Positions 34,609-46,004 are shown, counted from the stretch's first letter. The stretch: 64,000 nucleotides of DNA from Gymnothorax reevesii (GCA_029721435.1 CM056580.1:73185367-73249366); one strand, 5' to 3'. Notes: a model not told the origin generated them from the letters alone. A program made the numbers and translations.

Positions 34609-35289
34609 AGGTTCTCCAGTACGTGAAAAATTAAAACATAAATAAACAGTCTGTTGAGTTATGCTGATACCACATAAACATGTTTACTAATAACCAGGAA
34701 ATCAAAGCAATGCTTGGATGGTTGCAGTGTGACTTTGGTTGGAAGTGGTACAGGAAATGAAATTTCCTCAGTGAGTGGCTGAACCGTGGCCTCACAGGCC
34801 AGACGACTGGCTATGCACGACTAGCTTTGTCAGAGTCGTGATTGGAAGGGATCTGCCCACATTAAAACATAACCCAGCTGGCGCCCCAGTGCTGACCAGC
34901 ACATACACAGACATCTGGCTCTGTTCTGCCCGAGCGCTCAGCTGGATCCGCACCAGCCCGGCTTCCCCTTGCACCATCAGGCCAGCCCGGGTCACTGTGC
35001 TACCCTGCGATTGGGCTGGCTTTCTCAGCACTGCTGGTCACGTGGATTCTCACATTTATAACTAAAGAATACACTTTCGCATTGGTGTTTCTCTGTCTCC
35101 ATTATGTGTGGGTGTTTTTTGGATTTAAAAGTGAAATGAATGCCGTGGGAATACATGGAAATAGTAGGCCTGAACCATTTCCAGTGACCATCCCTGCCTC
35201 ACACATGCGTGTGCACACGCGCACACGCACAGAAACGCACAGACACACACACACATGCATGCACATGCACGATGCACAACTGTAAAGCG
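34609..35289. other. Non-coding; GC-rich patch and CA-type tract
   Basis: 34.77-35.05 kb is GC-rich and open on both strands, with the longest minus frame at 34792-35031, but shows no domain. 35206-35272 is a degenerate CA/CG-A dinucleotide tract. Confidence 0.4.
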
Positions 35290-35830
35290 CAGACCCATTT
35301 GGCCATTAAGTGAGAATAATCTACTGAGTGCAGTAATAAAGCCAGTCAGAGGGGAAATATTATCAAGTACATGCTCACAGCTCGCGGCTAGAAAAGCAGT
35401 GACCTGCGTTTGCACAATAATTAATTCATATCTCCGGTAAGGAAGAACAGAAGAACGAAACATTTGAATTATTGACAAGAAAATTGTCAAGGCACTTTAA
35501 AAATCCAGGAAGGAAGAAAAAGAAATTGAGGCCAGTGAAAAACAGAGTAATTTCTGAGGGAGTGCTTCTAAAAATATGGTTTTCATTAAGCAGAAGCTTC
35601 AGTATTGTCGAGGCTTGTGCAGTACTCGCTTGCCGATTATTTTCCTTACAGAAGGCTGAAATCATAAGAAAGCCTGCAGTAAGTGCTGCTCCCAGGCAGT
35701 TATTAGGAATGCCCCTGATCGCCAGTAAGAGACACTGGCTGCAAATGGGGAGCGTAATGAGCACTCCGTGCTGCAGTGGAGTGTACAGTATGTATTACCA
35801 TCTGTTTATGTCTGTTCTCTGCTTAAACCT
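35290..35830. other. Candidate conserved non-coding block
   Basis: Repeat-free DNA with GAATAATCTACTGAG, GCACAATAATTAATTC, CCGATTATTTTCC and AGTTATTAGGAATG words. Open frames of 112-128 codons on both strands have no domain. A regulatory role is inferred from texture only. Confidence 0.25.
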
Positions 35831-36701
35831 GTTCATTTTCCTCCCAAGCTTAAAGTAAAATTATAATACTGCCAGAAAGATGCTGTTTTTGTGCAGCAGT
35901 GTACACAAGCAATCGGTTGTAATGTTCTCGATTGTTCTGGCGTCCTCTGAGTACTTACAATCTATGAGAGAGGGCAGGACATCAGCATCATTCATCATCT
36001 TTTGAAGATGTGTACAAGAGTGCAAATCTCTAAAAACATGCGTTTTGTCTGCGAAAACACAAGCCTCAAGTTAAACTTGACTCAGGTTTTTGAAGCTGAT
36101 TTTAATCTGAATGCAGACTGCTGCTCTCAGTCTGTTTGTGTATATATCAGGAGATGTACATCCAAACAGAACAGAGCTATCTTAGGAAGTGTGATGACGA
36201 ACGTGAGAGATCCTGTCTGTCGAGAGTGGGAGTCCCCCCAAGAAGCAGGCATATTTGCGCCTCCATGCACGTCTAGTGAATAACCACATGAAATTAATAA
36301 CCAAGACTAGCACATGCCATCAAGGGCTGTCAAAACATGCTGCATTCTTCTGGAGTGGACTCTACGATAGATAGTACTCAGCTCGAGAGTGTCAAATTCT
36401 TAAGTGCAATTTAGAAGGCCAAGTATCTAATTGAAAGCTAGTCATTTATGTTATTTCCAAATAAAAGCGGTCAGCCATTTTTGTGGAACTTGATAAGGAA
36501 TAAGAAACATACGTATCTCTACTGACATGTATGACTTGAAAAGACCAAAGACAGGGAACAACCTTTACTGAAGTTTTGGCTGCAAACTAAATTTAAAAAA
36601 ATTAAGAAAAAAAAACCTTTTTCTCTGGCCCTCCCAAATGTAAAGCAAGGAGCACATCAATAGCAGTTTAACTCAAGCATTTCATCTACATATATTACAA
36701 A
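35831..36701. other. Non-coding, nothing recognised
   Basis: AT-rich DNA. The final 15 bp (36687-36701) form the left copy of a direct repeat that recurs at 38796-38810. Confidence 0.5.
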
Positions 36702-36734
36702 CTTATACCATGGTCTGGGTGAATACTTTTTCTC

Positions 36735-37735
36735 AGCCCTCAAGGCTGACGGGGTATTGCTATCCTTCGTGCGGTTGGGCGGGCGGGCGTCTACAAAAAC
36801 TTCGACATCGGGCTGAGGGGTATTCCGTGCATTGCACGCCTATTTTTATTATTACCCCTCAACACTATAGCCTCCGTCACAGACGTCTTATGGTGTGCAG
36901 TTAACTTCCCTCAGAAATCAGAAACTAGCTCTTAAAATCCAGTAGCTAATTATATATGCATAAGTGTGGAGTGTCTCCTCCTTCAGTATAGCTCCTGCAA
37001 GTCTTTTTACGGGCCCTCGTGCTACAGCTTTTCCTACTTTTGCCAAATCAACTGATAGTTCTTTTGTTACTCGCTTGCTGGGATATTCGGTCACAATTAA
37101 CACCTTGGTTGTACTTTCGCTCGGCGCGGGTACATTGTAAATTTCTCCTTGAACATTGCGGCTAGTCTATATCGTCTCTATCGTGGCTGGAACAGGATTA
37201 ATGAATTCAGGGTTTTCTGCTTGTTCAACTAGTTCAGCTACTCCAAATTGAGGTGGTTGTCCAGATGCTTTTACGGGAGTAGAAGTGTCAAAGTTATCAA
37301 TGATTAGCCGTGTTTTGGCCAACGGAGAAGAACACTCTTTTGTTGTTAGACGTTTCGTTCGGGGCCTTTTGATTTCATAAAGAAGTTTTAATTCCGATCA
37401 CTTTTCATTAAGTTCTTTCTCTATTTTCGAAATTTTTTCAAGTAAGCGATAGCAGCGTGTTCGGCAGACGAATAACTCGTTCGCGTATACCGCTGTGTTA
37501 ACAGAGATGTCAGAGCCCACATTACGTCACGGAACACAAAACCTCGCTCGAGTGCGCAGACGTTGTTGGGGGAGGGAAGTCAACCGAACACCATAAGATG
37601 TCTGCAATGGAGGCTATCAGCCCTAAAGGCTGACAGGGTATTGGTATCCTTTGTGCGGTTGGGCGGCGGCGGGCGGGCGTCTCCAAAAACTTTGACATCG
37701 GGCTGAGGGGTATTCCGTGCATTGCACGCCTATTT
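36735..37735. mobile_element. 1-kb insert bounded by ~118-bp direct repeats
   Basis: The copies at about 36735-36852 and 37616-37733 share CAGCCCT-AAGGCTGAC, GGTATTG-TATCCTT-GTGCGGTTGG and CATCGGGCTGAGGGGTATTC. Immediately inside them is an inverted pair: TAGCCTCC..CAGAC.TCTTATGGT near 36868 and its inverse near 37588-37613. The homologous site in the 30.96-kb relative has no such insert and reads straight through a T-rich stretch, so this was a later insertion. The repeats do not have LTR-type TG...CA ends. Confidence 0.65.
36918..37502 (-). pseudogene. Decayed reading frame within the 1-kb insert
   Basis: On the minus strand a frame of about 195 codons runs to a TGA at 36918-36920 with only two internal stops. 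It contains CRTRCYRLLEKISKIEKELN (a Cys pair plus coiled-coil-like helix), then KRPRTKRL, and near the C-terminus YPSKRVTKELSVDLAKVGKA followed by VARGPVKRLAGAIL. The last block resembles a repetitive, unnamed teleost protein family I have seen; I cannot name a function. There is no ATG at the left edge, so it is partial. Confidence 0.45.
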
Positions 37736-38651
37736 TTTCTGATTGGCTGGCAGATATGCATTAAAACTTTGGAACCGCACAGGTATTTCGGCTACAGTCG
37801 TTTCATCATTCAAAATTCATTCACTAGCCAACTTGTAACCATAGCAACGTTAGAGCTGGTATTTGACTGGGTACAACAGAAACCTAGCTGCTCATTTATC
37901 TCCAGTAAACTTAGCGGCGTCATAAGTTGCGTCCTGTGGGGCGGTTAACAATAAGTACTCAAGCGATAATGACCGTAAATTTTATAGCAGCAAAGTAATC
38001 AGGCTTTATCCAGTAAACAATTTTAATTGTTTTACAAATTAAGCTAACGTGTCCACTTCATGTTTCAGCAACTGCTGACAGTTCGCTAGCTACGTGCTAT
38101 GCCAGCAGACTGATTTCAGCTCGCTGACTCATACTCAAGCGATAATGACCATAAATATTATAGCAGCAAAGTAATCAGGCTTTATTCATTAAACAATTGT
38201 AATTGTGTATGGTTAAAAATGAAGCTAACGTGTCCACTTCATGTATCAGCAACTGCTGACAGTTCGCTAGCTACGTGCTATGGCAGCAGACTGATTTCAG
38301 CTCTGACTGCGGAAACCGTCATAAGTTCATTGTAATTCTGGGTAGCAAGTTAGCTACAGTCTGCATAATCGTGCGTAATGTTGTGTTATGCATCATCTCC
38401 GTTTCAGATGGAATCCGGTATCAAATCATCAGTTAGTGAACGGATGTAAGCTTATGCAAATAAATTCTTTCTCCATGAACGTAAGATGAACTAAGATAGC
38501 CTGTTCAATTTAGCTTGACCTGTAGTATTGGGTATGAGAAGGCGCAGCGCCTGTTTAATGATTACCAACTCGTTGTTTTAGTGCAAAACTTTAACCAAAA
38601 ATTTCTGAATGCTGCGGTTTGATATTGCTGGCAAATGACCATGGTATCAGC

Positions 38652-38794
38652 GGGATAATCAACTCGAAGGTGAGCATTCCACGGTTTTAAGGCACTTCGC
38701 GGAGGCAACCACCCTCCGCTTCGTGTCGGGTGGTTCTTTGCCTCCGCGTCGTGCATTAAAACCATGGAATGCACACCTTCTCATTAATTATCCC
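38652..38794. repeat. Second copy of the near-palindromic hairpin unit
   Basis: It matches 30222-30368 in inverted orientation: GGGATAATCAACTCGAAGG at the left, CATTAATTATCCC at the right, and a centre with ACCACCCTCCGC and GTCGGGTGGT. It forms the exact right edge of the 15-bp-flanked element. Confidence 0.85.
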
Positions 38795-38810
38795 TTACAT
38801 ATATTACAAA

Positions 38811-39649
38811 AGGTTTTGTACCTGACGAAGGCCATATTGGCTGGAACTCTTGTGCCATAAACAACATTTTTTGGTAGCTCAATTGACAATGTGCGGACAT
38901 ATCTTTTCCAGTTTTCATCTGGAATAATTCCCATTGACCAAGCCTGTATCTCATTTAGAGAATACAACCTTATTTGCTGTTACGCAGAGGTTTAAATACT
39001 TTTCTGATGGTCCAATATTTTTTAGTCTCTGTGGAAAGTTTATACTCTCTGGAATTGGATAAGAAATGTATCAATCAATAGCTCAATAGCGGCGAAGTTT
39101 CACTTGGGCGAGAACTATAACTGTTTTACACCGATGAATCTAAGTAAGTAAATTGAGTGACTGATTAATCATGAGAGCACGTGAAAAGATGAAAGGGATC
39201 ACTGAATACGTGTTTTTGATATGTGCCAACTATAATTGATAGTAGAATGACATAGAAACAATACCATGTTGAATTTTTGCTTCAAAAACATATTTTTCTT
39301 AATTACAAATTGGAATACCATTGGCTCACAGTAGCTGAAATGTTTGCTACAGAGAACGATTTTTTCTGTTGCAAGAGATCATTTTTTTGAACTGCTGGAT
39401 AAATACCATCGGCAAGTATAATGAGCAGTTTGCACATCAGGCTTAGCTGAGGGGTTTAATTCATGCAACTTCTGAAAAACAGGGATGGGAGTGAATTCTT
39501 CCATATTCTAAACCTTGTTCAAGCTCGGCTTCCTAGTGACTATTCAATAACTGATCCGGGAGTGTCATCTAGTAATAGTGTAGTGTAACTGCGTGCATTA
39601 ATTTGTAGCTCCGTGTCCGCTGGCGTCTACATCTGCACAGAGGGGTTAA
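38811..39649. mobile_element. piggyBac-like terminal segment (copy A)
   Basis: The segment ends GCACAGAGGGG-TTAA. Read on the opposite strand it matches 46399-46900 block by block: GGAATAATTCCCATTGACC, the gaactataactg block, CTGAAAAACAGGGATGG, CAATAACTGATCCGGG and CTACATCTGCA. Only one end of the element is present; the left boundary is not defined. No transposase was recognised. Confidence 0.65.
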
Positions 39650-39958
39650 TTGTAATACCATTGACACACTATAGCTGAAGTGGTTGCTACAAAAGAAAAA
39701 GATTTTTTCTGTCACAAGACAGAATGACAAGACATTTTCATGAATGCTGTATAGATACTATGGGCAAGAATATTAAGAAGTTTGCACATCATGTTTAGCT
39801 GAGTTTACTCCTGGGAAACGGGACTGAACTCATCCATATTCTAAATATTATTCAATAACTGATCCGGGTGTGTCATCTAGTGACAGAATAGTGTTCCTGC
39901 ATGCATAATTAGAGCAGCTCCGTGTTCGCTGGCGACTACATCTGCAAAGAGGGGTTAA
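39650..39958. repeat. Tandem second copy of the piggyBac-like terminus
   Basis: This repeats the preceding 345 bp (39305-39649) in direct orientation: GTAATACCATTG, AGCTGAA-TG-TTGCTAC, CAATAACTGATCCGGG, CTACATCTGCAAAGAGGGG, then TTAA at 39955-39958. The TTAA at 39646-39649 lies exactly at the junction of the two copies. Confidence 0.8.
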
Positions 39959-40254
39959 GCGATACCTAATGAATGAAAAAGTACTGTTTCCCAAATGCAC
40001 CAAACAAAACTGGACTCTGCAAGCAGTGCATTTGCATTTTTGAAAATATTGATGTGTATCTGTGTTCCATGCCCTCAGAAATCAGATATTCTGTCTGACA
40101 CTTGCTCTTCATCTACCTCCACAACCCACACCCTCAGTTTAGCTATTCTTTCCATTCATAAATAACCCTGTCTTCTGAAGCGCCATAGTTATCATATATG
40201 GTGCGAGGTTGATTTTTACTTCTTGCAGATGAGGTAACTGGCTTTAAATAAGAT

Positions 40255-40740
40255 GACTCGGCTGCCAGGTTAGCTCACTCGTTTAAGGCGCTGCATTTGC
40301 AGAGAAGTAGTGACGATCCCAGGTCATACCAACCGCCAGTGGTCGGCAGCTTTTTCAGGGCAGCGCACAATTGGCCATAGCGCTGCGGCTATGCAAATTG
40401 GGAAGGGACTGCTGGGAAGGGATATTAAAAATGGTTGCCTCGTTCGTTGCTCCAGCACTTCCTGTTGGCCAGCCGGGCGCTTGTCAGTGGGATGCTAAGC
40501 TTGCTCATAATTGGGTATCGTCCACCCTTATTCTGAACTTGCGAACGTTTCGACCAATGAATGTAAAAGATGCTGGGGCTGACAGGTGCATGCTTTGGAG
40601 GAGAGCCGCAAACTGTCTCTCTCTCCTTAGCTGGCAACAAGGTGTTGCACACGAACAAGCCTTGTACATAGTGCTTGAATTGGGCATTCTGGATTTGGGT
40701 GGGTTTGGAGATGCCAAATGAAAAAAAAAAAAAAAAAAGA
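40255..40740 (+). repeat. tRNA-like SINE, ~485 bp, poly-A tail
   Basis: The head carries an A-box-like TAGCTCACTCG at 40271-40281 within GGTTAGCTCACTCGTTTAAG, plus a weak B-box near 40310. The body includes CAGTGGTCGGCAGC and GCGGCTATGCAAATTGGGAA. It ends in a run of about 18 A (40721-40738). Flanks GATGACTCG and GACAACTCG are a plausible imperfect target duplication. The short open frames inside are not genes. Confidence 0.6.
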
Positions 40741-42402
40741 CAACTCGAAACTCAATCAGTAATTAATGTAATATTAAAAATAACACCCAGAACAAGTCTG
40801 CAATGAGTATTTCCATGGGAAATATGGAAACGCTTTATAAATTGGGTGCTGCGCATTATTCGCTTGCTGCAGTTAGGAGCACAAAAGCTGATAACATTGC
40901 AGGTGTTATAAAATGTTTGCCTCTGTCATGGATAAAAGCCAGTGAGAGGCCCGCTGTAAATGACTTAAGAGCTTTTAATTCCACTGACCCTCAGAATTCT
41001 GTGCAAGAAAGTGTAACTGGCACAGCGAAGCTAAACCAAGAATAGCAGTAGAATTCAAAACACCCTCAGGCTAAAGAGATTCCCACACCTACAGGAAAGA
41101 TCATGGTGAAGGCTATGCAGGAATGTTTTTGAGGGATGCCAAATTCACTTTTCTGCCACTGAACAAAAGTTATTAGTATTAGTTATACAACCAGTTATAG
41201 CAAACAAAAAATTGCCAAAGGAGTGGCAACATTTGGCAAATAGACTGAATGAATATTTACATGTAGTGTTATTGCACTGATTATACCAACTCTGCTTAAA
41301 TCATATATAATGTTTGAAACAATTATGTGGTATTCCTAATATGGCTAACATGAGTATAATTACATACATCTTCTTCATTTGCATATTTCCATCTCATTTT
41401 CACATTAAACACCCCAGCGTATTTGGTCTGCAGCTGATGAGCTGCAGAGTGACTCAACATGCTTGAAGGTAACTGAGACAGCAGTTATTGTGTTACGAAA
41501 AAGCAGCCATGACCTCAGTGGAAATCACAGATGTCAGCTTGAAACCCAGGGGGGACCTCTCACACACGAGCTCATTACTGGTCCTGACCTTTCATATCAA
41601 GCTGGCAGACATCTGTCTGTGTTTCGGCCTGCAAGTCTGTTCCTGTGTATCACTCTCTGTTATTCCTTAGATTTGTTTACCGTTTCAAACAAAATTCTTT
41701 ACTCCTGTCTAGAGATTTCATTTTTACCTCAATTGTAGTCCGAGGTGTTACTGTTGTATCTGCTCTTTAAAAAAAAAACAGAGACTAGACTTCATATTTC
41801 TCGTTTTTTAAAGAGCTGTGAAATGCTGCAAGGGGTTACAAAATCAATAGGAAACACTGGCCCAGCCTTAATCCTCTCTGCTTCTCTTTTAATCTACTAC
41901 TACCACAAAATAAGAAATGAGGTTGAAATGGTACTTCAGCGATATTGTGTTGTATGCTGCTGCAATATGATTCGTACACTTGTACTCAGCTATCAAAGGC
42001 ATAGATAACATTACATGAAATTTTATCCTAACTACTTCAAAAAAGACTAGTGTTGACATCATAAGCTTCCAAGAATGATAAAAGAGCTGAACAGTGATCT
42101 AATTCTAGTTCAGTTCAGGTCCAAAACTTCAAGTTGGCCTTTGCCTGACATGAGCATAAGTACAGTATTTTCATTTTGAAGTTATTAACTTATTTTTGTT
42201 TTTGTGTTTCCTTTTTTTAAACTCCAGTGACTGCATTTTTACCTCCAGTTCTACTCTAGGTTTGACATAATGTATCACAGACATTACACTCCAGAGTGTA
42301 AAAAAGAAGAAGAAAGTGTTTGACTTTTTTTTTACTGATAGCATTAAAATAGTATCATAAAGAATTATTACAAAAGAAGCCCACAACAACGTAACTGCAT
42401 AC
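40741..42402. other. Non-coding, nothing recognised
   Basis: AT-rich DNA without element termini. Several frames under 95 codons were not called. Confidence 0.5.
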
Positions 42403-42600
42403 CTTTTTGGGCTGGGCCGAACAGCGACCCGGCCCTTATAAACGCAAATTTTGCTGTCTGAGTTATTGCCTGAGTGAGTGAGTGAGTGATTGACTGAGTG
42501 ATCAAGTTTAACGATTGGCTGGCCCGCCGGAAAGAGGTTCAGTGATTGGTCAGCCGGCGGGGAAGAGGCGGGCCAGCCATATACTAGGTGCACCTAGTCT
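42403..42600. repeat. GC-rich repeat scrap with GAGT tract and 16-bp palindrome
   Basis: It contains a GAGT/GATT tetranucleotide tract (about 42468-42502) and two near-direct copies of a GATTGG-GC-GCCGG-GAAGAGG block at 42513 and 42543. A perfect palindrome ACTAGGTGCACCTAGT lies at 42583-42598. The sharp GC jump against AT-rich flanks suggests an inserted repeat; its class is unknown. Confidence 0.5.
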
Positions 42601-43289
42601 TGTTTTCAATCAGGTATTTTCCTATCCACATAATTGATTGCATAAAACGAGAATGTCTTTTGAAGATTCCAAATTCCAGTACCTCAATAAACGGCACAAA
42701 TTTCTGAGCAAGGCTTTTAAATGACACTGTTTTGCATTAATTTAGTCCAAAGATGTTTCCTATTTTAGATGTATTCTTTCTTTACAAGGTAGAAGAGAAA
42801 GAACGTACTCCGGTGTTGGAGAGCTGCTGACCCAGGTAAAAATTGAATACAAAAGTTCAGTTGTGCATTCATAGCCATAATGTGACTGCAGTTAAATTAC
42901 CAACGTTTCAATGCAAGAAAAGGTGGAATTAAATGATTGAATTCCGGCAACTTATGTGCGACTGCCCACTTCACAAATGTGGTCTACTCTTTCGAACACT
43001 GAAAACATTTTGACGAAGTGTAAACTTAAAGTAAATTAGGCTACTCGGATGAAAAATACTAATATGGGAAATGGAGAAAATTTTGGTTTTGTTTTTGTAG
43101 ATTATTTGTATTTTTGTCATCCTTACAAAATCTTGTGTATTATGTTCGTTAGCAGTGTATCTTTTTGGTGATCTCTTTGTCATTTCTTCATAATTTCTTT
43201 ATCATAAATTGATTATATGTTGGTCTTAATTATTCAGTAAACAAATTGTTAGATTATTAATCAGGCGATCTTAAATGGTAAGGCTGAAA
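42601..43289. other. Non-coding spacer
   Basis: AT-rich; nothing recognised. Confidence 0.5.
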
Positions 43290-43550
43290 ACAATTATGCT
43301 TTTCAGGGTAAGACGCAGAAAGTACAACATTCAAAATCCTGCAGCACCGACACCACGGCTGGGGGACATCGGAGTCTTCGGGTTTAAGAAAAAAAGGCCC
43401 TCTTTTCTTGATTTCTTGGGGGACAGGCCAGTTAGTATAATTCAAAAACACATAGCGCAGCAGAAGAGGTAGAAGAAAGACCAAAGCTGTCAGGTGCCCA
43501 GAGACAAAAAAGAAGAAGAGAACTGGAGGAAGAATGTGAAAAAGACAGAG
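43290..43550 (+). pseudogene. hAT/ZMYM1-like N-terminal coding scrap
   Basis: The frame ending at 43550 reads EERPKLSGAQRQKRRRELEE and then ECEKDRG, followed by a GTAATG splice-donor-like sequence. The KLSGAQ-plus-basic-helix opening is typical of teleost hAT-type proteins annotated as ZMYM1-like or PKR-repressor-like. An adjacent frame (43275-43472) contains LGDIGVFGFKKKRPSFLDFL but ends in a stop, so a frameshift separates them. No catalytic region follows. This is a broken remnant, identified from the motif only. Confidence 0.4.
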
Positions 43551-44424
43551 GTAATGTACTGAATTATGTACCGATGGTCGAGCAGGGTATTGCTTGCTTA
43601 GTTTGGATGTGAGCAATGTGTGCAGATTTAATAAATATGGATGGTTAACGTCATTTACTCCCATGAAGGAACAGTGAAAAGATTATTCTGGTGTTTAGAG
43701 AATAACTTTCAGTATTAACTTTTTCTAAATTTTTCTAAATTTTCTAATTTTTTCTAAAGTGGGCTGCATGAACCATCCACTGTCTGTCTCAAGAAACCAG
43801 GCGTATGTTTTTATTGACATCTTAGTCTATGTACCTTTAGTCCAGTAATAGTAAATTAGAATGTTGATAATGTTTTCCCTTTTGCATCCAATTTTGTAAT
43901 TAATAGTTTTAAACTCTTGGGTTTTAATTATTGATGTATATGAATAGGCACGTATCATCTGTGAGAAGAGCTCATTAAATATATATTTTGCCTTGAAGGC
44001 TTGGTGCATCAGGGTTTCCCCTACAATGTGTGGCCTACATTGTAAGACAATGAACTGACAGTAAAATTGTATTGTGTCTTCTTTACTGTTCTTGGGATAA
44101 AATATACCACAATGCTTTTGGAAATAAGCAATTTAAAAATGGAGGTTTTATTCACTAAACTGAAATGGCATTTTCAGCATATAAAATATCCATTTTAAAT
44201 GGACAGGTACAGTGTAAATGCAATATTTTACGAAGTATTTGTATTTCCATAGGTTGTTTGAAACATTAATGTAGCTAGGCTACAGAGTTCAAGTCTGTCA
44301 TATTTCAGTCTGTCATCCACTGTAATTTGAAGAAATGTCTTTTATTTCTGCCAATGAGACAAAGTTACAACACCGAATCATCTCCATAGTAAAAGAACAA
44401 TTGATCCTTTTTTTTATTTTTTTG
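43551..44424. other. Non-coding; TTTTTCTAAA microrepeat
   Basis: Four tandem copies of a TTTTTCTAAA-like unit lie at about 43718-43758. The remainder is AT-rich with nothing recognised. Confidence 0.5.
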
Positions 44425-44635
44425 CCTGTGTCCCAACTTTTTTGACACCTATTGCATCCAAAAAATTTGAAATAAACTCATTTTGTGGATAAAAATGTAA
44501 AAATGTTTCAATATTTGAAATGTTACCTACGTTCTATTGTAAATAATATATTGGCTCATGTGATCTGAAAGTCATTGCGTGGTATTTTATTGACAATTTA
44601 CACTTCATCCAAACTATTTCAGAATTGGGGTTGTA
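44425..44635 (+). mobile_element. 3' fragment of the 14.96-kb Tc1-like family
   Basis: It matches 16217-16428 in order: TGTCCCAACTTTTT, AAATTTGAAATAAACTCATT, TTCTATTGTAAATAA, GTCATTGCGTG, ATTTACACTT and the terminal AGAATTGGGGTTGTA. The 5' part and transposase are missing, so this is a truncated copy. Confidence 0.85.
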
Positions 44636-44910
44636 TATTTATATAAATTTGGCATATTAATTTATATTCTGTTTATAAATAGTTTTGTTTTGTGCCATGT
44701 GTATTACTGTTTTTATTATTCCATTTTTTTTTTTAAATCACAGTTTGTGATATTGAAATAAAGAAAATCTGTAAGACATAGAGACATATGCAGTTTCTGT
44801 CAGTCTGCATGAACACATTGTGGAATCGGCTGCAATACAAGGGGCACCAGCAGAAATCTTGCCTTGGGCACCAAATTGATTAGGGCCGGCTCTGCTCCAG
44901 GTCTATTACA
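44636..44910. other. Spacer
   Basis: AT-rich, nothing recognised. Confidence 0.5.
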
Positions 44911-44920
44911 GATCATAACC

Positions 44921-45994
44921 ATAGATATATATAGAACACTAGATTGCTGAGAGTGTACACTCAAGTGAAGCATCTGTTCTAAGAGCCTATACGCCCGGAA
45001 GTAAAATTCGCTCATAGACCTCCATTCATTTTCTCCGTCTTTAAAATGACATTTTCAAAAACACTTGCGTTCGAGTCGGTGTTATTTTGGTATCGCTGTG
45101 CAGAGCAACATTTTGTCTCCCTAAATATGCGCTTTTCGGAGGATGGAAAGCGGCACACATTATAAAGGGGAGATCGAAATGTGACTCGGCGTTAACGTCA
45201 AAGTGCAGCAGAGAAGTGATGTTAACTCGACCAAGGCTTTTACCTCTGATAAGAGAATTGCTTGGAAGTTATCACTTACAAGAAACGTTGATGAATGTCT
45301 GTATATGTAATCAAATTACACTCTGGTTTCCTCACTTCATTGTACTCTGGTTGACTATTTGACATCAACCGAATTGTTTGTATTGAATCATATGGCTGAT
45401 GCCAACGTTGATAAAAGGAACCGCTAGTGAAGCCTTTCTCCCCTCCTTGTCTTTTGGAGCTCTGTATAAAACAGTCAAAGCAATTTGTCCACTGTTTTAA
45501 ATATTATTCGGGTAAGAATTACTGTTGTTGAATTTCAATTACAAGTAGCTAGCTAGCTTGTTAGAAGTAAATAAAATTAGCAAGGTGGCTTAGTCAATGC
45601 AGTCCCTGCGACGATAAGGGAGCCAAGGTAGCTCGCTGGTGACCGTTATCAATCGCTAGCGTTTGCTTTCAGTCAGCGATCTGTTCAAGTCAAAGGGATT
45701 AGCTAGCTAGCACGGGAACCTGATATTTTCTAGTAAATTGACAACTTTGCGTATATACGTTAACTTACGTATGAAACTTTTTATTACAGCTCATCTAATA
45801 AATATTGCTGCAAAAGGCAGCCACACATCTCGGCATTTTCTTGCTTGTATCGACTCATTTGAAATTGGCCTCATTGGAAACCATTCATTTTTATGAAGAA
45901 GTTGGGTGTATCAATATGGCGGCTGGGTGCTTCACTTTGGGTAATGTAAATATGACGACATCAGCAATCTAGTGTTCGAAATATATATATCTAT
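44921..45994. mobile_element. MULE-like non-autonomous element, ~10-bp duplication
   Basis: The ends are imperfect inverted repeats of about 35 bp. The left begins ATAGATATATATAGAACACT; the right, read inward, begins ATAGATATATATATTTCGAA. Both continue GAACACTAGATTGCTGA. The flanks GATCATAACC (44911-44920) and GATCATTACC (45995-46004) match at 9 of 10, in the size range of Mutator-like duplications. The 1,074-bp interior has no recognised transposase; a 91-codon frame at 45087-45362 is unidentified. Confidence 0.7.
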
Positions 45995-46004
45995 GATCAT
46001 TACC

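Larger units (their letters stand above)
36702..38795. mobile_element. Relative of the TTAA element, flanked by 15-bp direct repeats
   Basis: TACATATATTACAAA occurs exactly at 36687-36701 and 38796-38810. Between them, 36706-36732 and 37736-38800 match the centre and right arm of the 29.7-32.2-kb element: TATACCATGGTCTGGGTGAA, GGAACCGCACAGG, the two ~180-bp units and the hairpin unit. It lacks the AGGAACAGTCC terminus and TTAA. A 1-kb foreign insert sits at 36735-37735. A 15-bp duplication is unusual for a TTAA-type element and may reflect a different insertion route or a repair event. Confidence 0.7.

Noticed and set aside
34775..35065. GC-rich frames open on both strands as an exon
   Set aside because: Low stop density follows from GC richness; no family match or convincing splice sites.
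36735..37735. LTR retrotransposon based on ~118-bp direct repeats
   Set aside because: Repeats lack TG...CA ends, no primer-binding or polypurine site is evident, and no gag or pol motif lies between them.
40255..40740. 116-codon plus frame as a gene
   Set aside because: Falls entirely inside a SINE with a poly-A tail.
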